The position numbers were made by a program, and so were the translations under genes. Below are positions 1 through 5,244 of a stretch of DNA of 7,863 bases, piece by piece; position 1 is the stretch's first letter; each line of letters starts with the position of its first letter. The notes beneath the pieces are model-generated. The model was not told the origin of the DNA. It saw only the letters and a list, made by a program, of their open reading frames with translations, and did not search any database. Origin of the DNA: Caldilineae bacterium (GTDB lineage: Bacteria > Chloroflexota > Anaerolineae > J102). The stretch lies in the NCBI GenBank assembly GCA_011192085.1, contig DUEQ01000516.1:1-7863 (forward strand), given 5' to 3'.

Positions 1-640
1 AGATGCCCGACGAGGATGCAGATCCGCCCGATACGGGCTCGGGTGTGAGGCGCTGGATGGGCTGGAAGGTGGCGCGTGGGTGCGTGGGCGTGGCAGAGTG
101 TGGAGGCAAAGGCGTATCAGCGTATGAGGGCGTGGGCGTGAAGGGGATGCAGATCTGGTCGAAGGGAATGATGGGCGGTTCCACGTCGGAGGAGCCGCCG
201 CCAAAGGAGCCGGGCCCCCAGGCCCAACCCTCCACATCGCCATCCTTCACCTGCCAGTTCGATGCGCCCAATTGCGAATATTCCCACGCGTTTCCCCTGA
301 GGTGGTAATACGCCCAATATTTGCAATCCGCGCCCCGACACTGACAGAAACAATCCTCCAACGGGAAATCACATCCATCGCTGAGATCGCCCACGCTGAT
401 CTTGCAGATGGCTTCGCCGAATCCGCTGTGCGGGTCCATGACCACATCCATGCCCGACAGCCGCAGCAACTCCGCGCCAGTGACTGTCTCCGACGTGAAT
501 TGCACGCACGCGGTGACCACATTCCCATCGCCGAATTGCACCACCAGCCCCGCTCGATTCACCCCCTGCGCGCGGCTGCCCTCCCACCCCAAAAGCAGGG
601 TGAAGAGGGCGGCCAGGAGCAGAAGGCGTTTGACGCGCAT
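1..640 (-). CDS. Secreted DUF4430/transcobalamin-beta-like protein, cysteine-rich, C-terminus cut by window edge
   Basis: Open frame of 213 codons from ATG at 640 with no stop before the left edge. Residues 1-25 form a signal peptide (MRVKR, a leucine-rich core, then SRA before QG). Residues 29-142 resemble the preceding gene segment by segment: GLVVQF against ALVIQF, AICKI against ALCNI, DCF against DCF, WAYYHL against WAYFHL, GNAW, and VEGWAW against VEGFAW. This is the layout of a DUF4430-like domain, related to the C-terminal domain of transcobalamin. It has many cysteines (C45, C79, C90, C97, C99, C101, C106, C164), six of them packed in residues 79-106. From about residue 155 the chain becomes a Pro/Thr/Ser-rich stalk, as in surface proteins whose anchor lies further on. 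It starts 8 nt after the stop of the upstream gene, with no clear Shine-Dalgarno, so it is probably translationally coupled and under the same cobalamin riboswitch. B12 binding is inference. The frame is certain; the family call is by motif only. Confidence 0.82.
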   Translation of the reverse strand, partial: MRVKRLLLLAALFTLLLGWEGSRAQGVNRAGLVVQFGDGNVVTACVQFTSETVTGAELLRLSGMDVVMDPHSGFGEAICKISVGDLSDGCDFPLEDCFCQCRGADCKYWAYYHLRGNAWEYSQLGASNWQVKDGDVEGWAWGPGSFGGGSSDVEPPIIPFDQICIPFTPTPSYADTPLPPHSATPTHPRATFQPIQRLTPEPVSGGSASSSGI

Positions 641-648
641 GGATCAGG

Positions 649-1221
649 TCAGGCGGCCATCTTGCGGCGGCGTCGCACGTAGCCTGCCAGGCCTGCCAGA
701 CCGCCGCCCAACAGGAGGATGGTGGTGGGTTCGGGGATTTCGGCTGGAGGCGGGTTCAGTTCCGATTCGATCTCGTCGAAGGTCTTGACCGGAGGATAGG
801 TGGTGGGGTTGTAGTTGGCGTCGAAGCCTGACCAGGCGAAGCCCTCGACGGCCCGATCTGCGGGCGTGTAGCCGCCGATCCCCACCTGCGAGACATCCCA
901 GGCGTTTCCCGCGGCGTTCAGGTGGAAGTAGGCCCAGAAATGGTTGGGGTCTGCGAAGCAGTCATCCACAGGATTGCCCACGCCGTCGATATTGCACAGG
1001 GCCTGGCCCCAACTGAGATCGGCGATGCCCACAGGGATCTGGGCCGCTTTCAGCACGTCCGCGGTGGTGGCGTCCGCGGGCACGCTGACGATCTCGGTGT
1101 AGGTGCGGTCAGGGAACTGGATGACCAGGGCCACACGCTTATCCCCGCCCTGGGCGAAGGCGGTGGTGGCGATAAGCAGGGCCAGCAGGAGCGTGGTGAG
1201 GAGGATGAAGTGTTTACGCAT
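649..1221 (-). CDS. Secreted DUF4430/transcobalamin-beta-like protein with PEP-CTERM sorting signal
   Basis: 190 aa. Start chosen at ATG 1221 because AAAGGAG lies 8 nt upstream and a clean signal peptide follows (MRKHF, hydrophobic core 6-20, cleavage likely AFA before QGG at 23/24). An upstream ATG at 1407 would put coding sequence through the riboswitch. Residues 28-132 form one DUF4430-like domain: a first strand (RVALVIQF), a VPADATTADVLKAAQIP segment typical of the family, ALCNIDG (C76), DDCF (C88), FWAYFHLN and a final VEGFAWSG. C76 and C88 are also present in the downstream paralog and may form a disulfide. The C-terminus has the PEP-CTERM arrangement: IPEPTT at 162-167, a Gly/Leu transmembrane stretch 168-182, then RRRRK. 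Such proteins are processed by an exosortase and attached to the cell surface. First gene after the cobalamin riboswitch, so probably made when B12 is scarce. Cobalamin binding fits family and regulation but is not shown by sequence alone. Confidence 0.88.
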   Translation of the reverse strand: MRKHFILLTTLLLALLIATTAFAQGGDKRVALVIQFPDRTYTEIVSVPADATTADVLKAAQIPVGIADLSWGQALCNIDGVGNPVDDCFADPNHFWAYFHLNAAGNAWDVSQVGIGGYTPADRAVEGFAWSGFDANYNPTTYPPVKTFDEIESELNPPPAEIPEPTTILLLGGGLAGLAGYVRRRRKMAA

Positions 1222-1229
1222 GGAAAGAG

Positions 1230-1236
1230 CTCCTTT
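1230..1236 (-). promoter_or_regulatory. Ribosome binding site of the PEP-CTERM DUF4430 gene
   Basis: AAAGGAG on the minus strand, 8 nt before ATG at 1221. It decides the start in favour of the 190-residue secreted product. Confidence 0.85.
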
Positions 1237-1260
1237 GGATGAGAGATGGAATGGGCGCAA

Positions 1261-1293
1261 GAAAAAGGCCCCCATCCTGGTGGACAAGGGCCT
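1261..1293 (-). terminator. Intrinsic terminator in the riboswitch leader (expression platform)
   Basis: On the minus strand AGGCCC (1293-1288) pairs with GGGCCT (1271-1266). The stem continues inward through three G-U type pairs and TCC/GGA to an ACCA loop, about 12 pairs in all. TTTTTC follows (1266-1261). It lies between the aptamer and the gene start, so it would stop transcription before the coding region. Its 3' arm can instead pair with AGGCCCC at 1318-1312, the probable antiterminator. Confidence 0.82.
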
Positions 1294-1314
1294 CATCATT
1301 CGATCAAGACCGGG

Positions 1315-1330
1315 GCCTGTCCGCGCAGGC
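1315..1330 (-). promoter_or_regulatory. Small regulatory hairpin between aptamer and terminator
   Basis: On the minus strand GCCTG and CAGGC close a six-base loop (CGCGGA). Its position just 3' of the aptamer matches the hairpin that forms a kissing loop with the aptamer in class-I-like cobalamin riboswitches. Its 3' arm shares AGGC with the candidate antiterminator, so forming the hairpin would free the terminator. The partner loop inside the aptamer was not resolved by eye. Confidence 0.55.
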
Positions 1331-1340
1331 GTCCGATGTC

Positions 1341-1454
1341 GTTGCAGCGCGGGGTGTCTGGCTTGGGCCGAAGCCCTCACAGTTGCGGGACAGCGCCGGA
1401 TTTGCACCGGACTTCCCCCGTTCTCGATGACGGCGCATCGAGAGATGCTACAAC
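1341..1454 (-). ncRNA. Cobalamin (B12) riboswitch aptamer
   Basis: The minus strand carries the conserved cobalamin-riboswitch core: GGGAA, then CCGGTGCAAATCCGG, then CTGTCCCGCAACTGTGA, followed by a B12-box-like AGCCAGACACCCCGC. Closing helix P1 is seen as GTTGTAGC (1454-1447) with GCTGCAAC (1348-1341), eight pairs with one wobble. Next comes a perfect 8 bp hairpin TCTCGATG/CATCGAGA. A further hairpin GGGC-TTCG-GCCC precedes the B12 box. At about 114 nt it is compact compared with the usual 180-200 nt class. A terminator follows, so the expected mode is transcription termination when cobalamin is bound. It controls the two secreted proteins at 1-1221. Confidence 0.95.
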
Positions 1455-1479
1455 CACTCTGGTATGCGAATGTGGGATC

Positions 1480-1508
1480 ATTCTAGCAAAGGAGGGAGGG
1501 GATGTCAA
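1480..1508 (-). promoter_or_regulatory. Sigma70-type promoter of the cobalamin operon
   Basis: TTGACA (1508-1503), a 17 nt spacer and TAGAAT (1485-1480) on the minus strand, with TGC just upstream of the -10 as an extended element. Predicted transcription start near 1473, about 20 nt before the aptamer P1 helix. Confidence 0.85.
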
Positions 1509-1550
1509 ATCAGGCGACACGAGCATGAGTCCGCCGATGCCGATGAAAGA

Positions 1551-1624
1551 CTCACGCCAAGGCGCAAAGGACGCAAAGGGTCTTTGCTTCTTTTTCCCGT
1601 CGCGACTTGCTGTCTTGGCGTGAG
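1551..1624. repeat. Palindromic REP/MITE-like intergenic repeat
   Basis: CTCACGCCAAG (1551-1561) and CTTGGCGTGAG (1614-1624) are perfect 11 bp inverted arms. Inside the left half are tandem GCGCAAAGG and ACGCAAAGG units, and GCAAAG (1573-1578) with CTTTGC (1582-1587) gives a small inner hairpin. The CACGCCAAGGCGCAAAG(G)ACGCAAAG wording matches a dispersed intergenic repeat I remember from several bacterial phyla. It lies between two divergent promoters and codes for nothing visible. Mobilisation, if any, would be by a transposase elsewhere. Confidence 0.65.
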
Positions 1625-1673
1625 ATCGATTTTCGAAACATCGGGGTTGGAATTAGGACGATGGGAGCAGGGT

Positions 1674-1682
1674 TGATACAAT
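1674..1682 (+). promoter_or_regulatory. Extended -10 promoter of the membrane protein gene, predicting a leaderless transcript
   Basis: TGA followed by TACAAT (1677-1682). ATG begins at 1689, exactly where transcription would start 7 nt downstream. No Shine-Dalgarno lies just before the ATG. The -35 region is weak (TTAGGA at 1653-1658, 18 nt spacer), as is usual for extended -10 promoters. Confidence 0.6.
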
Positions 1683-1688
1683 TTTCGC

Positions 1689-3113
1689 ATGACTGTTGCC
1701 GAACGTCGTCTCATCCGCATTCTGACTCTCTACGCGCTGGCGCTGCTGGGGCTGCACCTGCTGGTCTCGCGTCTTCCCGCGGATTTGGCCTTTTTCTGGT
1801 ACCCAGAAAAGCTGGTCGGGCCTGAGGGGAGGCTGGCCCCGGCGGAGTGGCTGTGGGGCATCTATCCGTACGTCTACCTCGCCCGATGGCTGCAAGTCGC
1901 TCTGGCTGTGGGGGCCGGAGCCATCACCCTGTGGTTGGGGTTCGGGCGGGTTGGGTCGGTGACATTGCCCCGATTCCCCATGCGGGCGCGCGCACAGGTC
2001 CTCTTCGCGCTGGCTTCGTGGCCCTGGTTCTGGCTGGGACGCACGGTGCACACCCGTTGGGGCGACGCGTACATCCTCGTCAAGGGCATCGCCCATCCCG
2101 ATGTGCGCCTCATGTTCAACTGGCAGGCGCCGTTGGACACCTATCTCCACGCCCACCTTTTCCGCCTGGGCGAGAGGCTGTGGGGCTGGCAGGACGCCAT
2201 GCCCGCGTACTGGATTCTCTCCAGCGTAGCGGGCGCGCTGGCGGTGTGGGTGTTGCTGCGACTGGCCGGCGAAGTGGGACGGTCGCACCTGGAGCGTTGG
2301 ACTCTGTTCGGGGTGACGGCCACGCTGGGGACGATGCAGCTTTTCTTCGGGTATCCTGAAAACTACACCCTCATCAGTTTGCTGATGCTGGTTTTCTTCT
2401 GGCTGGGATGGCGGGTGACGCGGGGGGAGGGTTCTCTGTGGGGCCCGAGCATCGTGCTGGCTCTGGCGCACGGCTTTCATCCCTCGACCCTGTTCCTGCA
2501 GCCTGCACTGTGGTTTCTGGCCTGGCGGGCCTGGCGGCGGGAGGACGAGCCTCTCTGGCGGGGGTTGACCGCGGTGATATTACCGCCGCTGGTGGTGGGC
2601 GGCGGCGTGCTGGCGCTGATGACCGCGGGCGGGCATGGGCTGGACGCGTTTCTCGGGCCCGAAGCGCCAGGCGGGGGCGATCATCGCTGGTGGGTGCCTC
2701 TGACAGAGGCAACGGGCAAGTGGGAGTATTACACCATGTTCTCCCGCGGGCATCTGATGGATATCCTCAACGAGCAGTGGCTGACGCAGCCCTTCACCCT
2801 GCTGACGCTGATTCTTCTGATGGTTTTCTTCTGGCGCAACCTGCCGCGCGATGGATTTTCCGCGTTCATGGCGCTGGCCGCGGTGGCCTATCTCTTCCTC
2901 ATCGTCACCTGGAATCCTGATTACGGCGGCCAGCGGGACTGGGATCTATTCTCCACCGCGGCCTGGCCCGCGACCCTGCTCATGGTCTACTGGATGACGC
3001 GGGCGCTGAGGCCAGAGGCCTTGCTGCGAGCGGGCGGCGTGGTGGTGCTGAATCAGTTGCTTTACACGGCGATCTGGGTCTGGTCGAACACGCTGCCATG
3101 GGAATGGCCCTGA
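1689..3113 (+). CDS. Polytopic membrane protein, GT-C glycosyltransferase-like
   Basis: 474 aa with about 12 hydrophobic segments (roughly 10-28, 66-86, 103-121, 172-194, 205-220, 226-241, 252-270, 295-312, 366-382, 390-408, 421-437, 446-466), rich in Trp. The loop after the third segment holds GDAYILVKG (D126) and then WQAPLDTYLHAH. An acidic residue in an early extracytoplasmic loop is typical of GT-C polyprenyl-phosphate sugar transferases. Other marked motifs are FFGYPENYT (219-227), HGFHPS (261-266) and NPDYGGQRDWDLFS (409-422), the last resembling an RDWDLF motif I recall from unnamed bacterial membrane proteins. No signal peptidase site is evident. It stands alone: divergent from the B12 operon and followed by a 168 nt gap before infA. 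It could equally be an O-antigen polymerase-like or other multi-pass enzyme. Membrane location is sure, activity is not. Confidence 0.8.
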   Translation: MTVAERRLIRILTLYALALLGLHLLVSRLPADLAFFWYPEKLVGPEGRLAPAEWLWGIYPYVYLARWLQVALAVGAGAITLWLGFGRVGSVTLPRFPMRARAQVLFALASWPWFWLGRTVHTRWGDAYILVKGIAHPDVRLMFNWQAPLDTYLHAHLFRLGERLWGWQDAMPAYWILSSVAGALAVWVLLRLAGEVGRSHLERWTLFGVTATLGTMQLFFGYPENYTLISLLMLVFFWLGWRVTRGEGSLWGPSIVLALAHGFHPSTLFLQPALWFLAWRAWRREDEPLWRGLTAVILPPLVVGGGVLALMTAGGHGLDAFLGPEAPGGGDHRWWVPLTEATGKWEYYTMFSRGHLMDILNEQWLTQPFTLLTLILLMVFFWRNLPRDGFSAFMALAAVAYLFLIVTWNPDYGGQRDWDLFSTAAWPATLLMVYWMTRALRPEALLRAGGVVVLNQLLYTAIWVWSNTLPWEWP

Positions 3114-3251
3114 GTCGTGTGCAACCGTAATTGGTGCGTCATCCGCGATGTACGCGGATTTGAGGGCGTTTCGCTGCTCGTTTCCCCACGAGGGCGGTGC
3201 GTTCCCGTCGGAGCATGTCGCTGAAGAGGACATGCGGCCAAAGGTGGTTGC
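3114..3251. other. Intergenic stretch with several hairpins
   Basis: No gene seen. ATCCGCG/CGCGGAT (3141-3159, 5 nt loop) is a perfect 7 bp hairpin soon after the membrane-protein stop, but only TTTG follows, so it is at best a weak terminator. CTCGT/ACGAG (stem near 3176-3192) and GCATGTC/GACATGC (3213-3235, 9 nt loop) follow. GGTGCGT occurs twice (3133-3139 and 3196-3202). No known RNA class recognised. Confidence 0.5.
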
Positions 3252-3280
3252 TTTCCAAATTGGGATGAATATGGTAAACT
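3252..3280 (+). promoter_or_regulatory. Promoter of infA
   Basis: TTTCCA (3252-3257), 17 nt spacer, TAAACT (3275-3280), with TGG directly before the -10 as an extended element. Predicted start near 3287 gives a leader of about 60 nt before the TTG start. An overlapping alternative -10 is TATGGT at 3270-3275. Confidence 0.55.
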
Positions 3281-3332
3281 TATGATTGTTTTTGCGCGAT
3301 TTTCGCGTGAATCGTTCCGAAATCTTCATCTC

Positions 3333-3339
3333 AAGGAGG
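3333..3339 (+). promoter_or_regulatory. Ribosome binding site of infA
   Basis: AAGGAGG, 8 nt before TTG at 3348. It decides the start: the in-frame ATG at 3282 has no such site and would add 22 residues unlike any IF-1. Confidence 0.88.
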
Positions 3340-3347
3340 CAAAGAAC

Positions 3348-3593
3348 TTGGCAAAACAATCGAGAAGGAAAGGTAAGAAATCTGACAAGATTGAGGTGGA
3401 CGGCACGGTGATCGAAGCGTTGCCCAACACCATGTTCCGCGTTCAGTTGGACAACGGCCATGAGGTCCTGGCTCACATTTCGGGCAAGATGCGCATGTAT
3501 TACATCCGCATCTATCTGGGCGATCGCGTGCGCGTCGAGCTTTCGCCCTATGATCTCACCCGCGGCCGGATCGTCTACCGCTACCGTAAATGA
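3348..3593 (+). CDS. infA: Translation initiation factor IF-1
   Basis: 81 aa from a TTG start. IF-1 binds the 30S A site during initiation, together with IF-2 and IF-3, in the cytoplasm. The protein is a single S1-like OB-fold domain with nearly canonical wording: [20 protein letters not shown], then [14 protein letters not shown] and [17 protein letters not shown] at the end. The first 16 residues ([16 protein letters not shown] after the initiator) are longer and more basic than the usual AKED-type start of the 72-residue protein. TTG with AAGGAGG at 8 nt is preferred over ATG 3282. The gene has its own promoter and is not next to ribosomal protein genes here. No terminator is seen before the tRNA 89 nt downstream, so the two may share a transcript. 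Confidence 0.97.
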   Translation: MAKQSRRKGKKSDKIEVDGTVIEALPNTMFRVQLDNGHEVLAHISGKMRMYYIRIYLGDRVRVELSPYDLTRGRIVYRYRK

Positions 3594-3682
3594 TCCACCA
3601 CCCGATTTCAGATTGCAGGTCCCTTTCCGCAGCACTCATCATCGCTATTATTCAAAACGCTCCATTTTCCATGTGAAAGAAC

Positions 3683-3756
3683 GGGCGGGTAGCTCAGTTG
3701 GCCAGAGCGCCTCCCTTACAAGGAGGAGGTCAGGGGTTCGAGTCCCTTCCCGCCCA
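3683..3756 (+). tRNA. tRNA-Val (anticodon TAC)
   Basis: 74 nt cloverleaf. Acceptor GGGCGGG pairs with CCCGCCC (3749-3755). D-arm GCTC/GAGC (3692-3708), anticodon stem CCTCC/GGAGG with loop CTTACAA (3715-3721), so anticodon TAC reading GUA-type valine codons. Variable loop AGGTC; T-arm AGGGG-TTCGAGT-CCCTT with one wobble. Discriminator A at 3756. CCA is not encoded (CAC follows), so it must be added after transcription. A possible own -10 (TATTAT at 3646-3651) is weak; co-transcription with infA is equally possible. Confidence 0.97.
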
Positions 3757-3763
3757 CACCGCA

Positions 3764-3793
3764 GCCGTCATGCGCCCGCATGAGCGGCTTTTT
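3764..3793 (+). terminator. Intrinsic terminator after tRNA-Val
   Basis: GCCG-TCATGC, loop GCCC, then GCATGA-(bulged G)-CGGC followed by TTTTT: ten pairs with one bulge. The hairpin begins 8 nt past the tRNA. Its T-run merges into the selA promoter (TGTTATACT). Confidence 0.85.
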
Positions 3794-3801
3794 GTTATAC
3801 T
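3793..3801 (+). promoter_or_regulatory. Extended -10 promoter of the selA operon, predicting a leaderless transcript
   Basis: TGT plus TATACT (3796-3801), a strong extended -10. The selA ATG begins 6 nt after it, where transcription should start. No Shine-Dalgarno is present. Upstream of it is the tRNA terminator stem, so no normal -35 is seen. Confidence 0.62.
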
Positions 3802-3807
3802 TGAGTC

Positions 3808-5202
3808 ATGTCCGCCAATCCTTACCGCCAGCTCCCCGGTCTGGATGCATTGCTCTCCCGGCCCGCATTGCGCGAGCTCATCGCTCGCTTCGGCCGCGAT
3901 TCCGTGCGAGACGAGGCTCGCAGCCTGCTGGATGATGCGCGCGCAGCCATTCGTTCGGGCCAGATCCCGCCTTCGCAAGATGAACTCGTGGTGCGATTGC
4001 AGGATCGCGTTCGCAACGCGTTTGCACCCTCGTTGCTCCCGGTTATCAACGCCACAGGAGTCATCGTTCACACCAATTTGGGCCGGGCGCTGCTCTCGGA
4101 TGCAGCCAAGCGAGCCATGATGGAGGTCGCATCCAGCTATTCCAATCTGGAATATGATCTGGCCGCGGGTAAACGGGGCAGCCGTTACGTCCATGCAGAG
4201 GCATTGCTTACCCGGCTTACCGGCGCGGAGGCCGCGCTGGTGGTGAACAATAACGCCGCCGCGGTGAATCTGACGCTGCGTACGCTGGCCGCGGGTCAGG
4301 AGGTCATTATCTCGCGCGGGGAGCTGGTGGAGATCGGCGGCGGCTTCCGCATTCCCGATATTTTGGCCCAAAGCAGCGCTGTCCTGGTGGAGGTAGGCAC
4401 CACCAATCGCACTCGCCTGGTCGATTACGAGAACGCCATCACCGAGCATACGGGCCTGTTGCTCAAAGTGCATCAGTCCAATTATCGCATCATCGGTTTC
4501 ACCGAGGAGGTGGGCATCAGCGCTTTGGCGGGGCTGGCTCGACGCAAATCCCCGCCCATTCCTGTGCTCCACGATTTGGGTAGCGGCACGTTGCTCGACA
4601 CGCGACCTTATGGCCTGGCCTATGAGCCGCGGGTGCAAGACAGCGTGGCCGCGGGCGCTGATGTGGTCACCTTCAGCGGCGACAAGTTGTTGGGCGGGCC
4701 GCAGGCGGGCGTCATCCTGGGCCGGAAGGCGATCATCGACCGGCTTAAACGCCAGCCTCTGACCCGAGCTTTCCGCGTTGACAAGACGACGCTGGCGGCG
4801 CTCCAAGCCACCCTCATGGCCTATCTGCGGGGGACTGCGACGGAAGAGATCCCGGCGTGGCGGATGATCAGCGCGTCCGCGGAGGCGCTAGCGCAGCGGG
4901 CCCGGACCTGGGCCGACGCGCTGACGAGACAGGGGATTCGGGTGACGTTGGCCCCTGGCGGCAGTGCGGTAGGGGGGGGCTCCCTTCCTGGCCAGACTTT
5001 GCCTACGACCCTGCTGCTCCTGCGCACAGAGCATCCGCATCGTTTACTGGCTGCACTCAGGGCTCATACGCCTCCTATCATCGCCCGGGTGGAGGAGGAC
5101 GCCGTCGCCTTCGACCCCCGCACGGTGTTGCCCGAACAGGAGACCATCCTCCTCGCGGCCATCCCCTCTTGTCTGCATGGAACGGTATCCCCGGCAAAAT
5201 AA
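3808..5202 (+). CDS. selA: L-seryl-tRNA(Sec) selenium transferase SelA
   Basis: 464 aa, the usual length. SelA is a PLP enzyme that converts seryl-tRNA(Sec) to selenocysteinyl-tRNA(Sec) with selenophosphate, in the cytoplasm. The N-terminal helical part (RQLPGLDALLSRP, 7-19) matches the tRNA-binding region of the family. The core has INATGVIVHTNLGRALLS (80-97), YSNLEYDLAAGKRGSR (111-126), ALVVNNNAAAV (143-153), ISRGELVEIGG (168-178), the VGTTNRT motif (196-202) and the cofactor lysine K293 in FSGDKLLGGPQAG. All expected key elements are present. The gene implies a selenocysteine pathway (selB, selC, selD elsewhere), none of which is in this window. It heads a three-gene run; the next start is 42 nt away. 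The mRNA is probably leaderless. Confidence 0.97.
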   Translation: MSANPYRQLPGLDALLSRPALRELIARFGRDSVRDEARSLLDDARAAIRSGQIPPSQDELVVRLQDRVRNAFAPSLLPVINATGVIVHTNLGRALLSDAAKRAMMEVASSYSNLEYDLAAGKRGSRYVHAEALLTRLTGAEAALVVNNNAAAVNLTLRTLAAGQEVIISRGELVEIGGGFRIPDILAQSSAVLVEVGTTNRTRLVDYENAITEHTGLLLKVHQSNYRIIGFTEEVGISALAGLARRKSPPIPVLHDLGSGTLLDTRPYGLAYEPRVQDSVAAGADVVTFSGDKLLGGPQAGVILGRKAIIDRLKRQPLTRAFRVDKTTLAALQATLMAYLRGTATEEIPAWRMISASAEALAQRARTWADALTRQGIRVTLAPGGSAVGGGSLPGQTLPTTLLLLRTEHPHRLLAALRAHTPPIIARVEEDAVAFDPRTVLPEQETILLAAIPSCLHGTVSPAK

Positions 5203-5244
5203 AGATCACCCACTCGGGCAAACTGCGCGCCGCGCCACACTGCC

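Noticed and set aside
272..788. Plus-strand frames of 128-136 codons opposite the left-edge genes
   Set aside because: They are antisense to a coherent signal-peptide protein and match no domain.
1222..1407. N-terminal extension of the PEP-CTERM gene to ATG 1407
   Set aside because: It would translate through the riboswitch and terminator and bury the signal peptide. The Shine-Dalgarno and signal peptide support ATG 1221.
1653..2480. Minus-strand frame of 275 codons opposite the membrane protein
   Set aside because: It is Gln/Pro/Arg-rich with no motif; the plus strand gives a coherent multi-pass protein.
3282..3347. ATG start of infA at 3282
   Set aside because: The extra 22 residues are unlike IF-1, and the strong AAGGAGG sits before TTG 3348.
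3730..4806. Minus-strand frame of 358 codons opposite selA and overlapping the tRNA
   Set aside because: It is a shadow frame; selA on the plus strand is complete with its PLP lysine.
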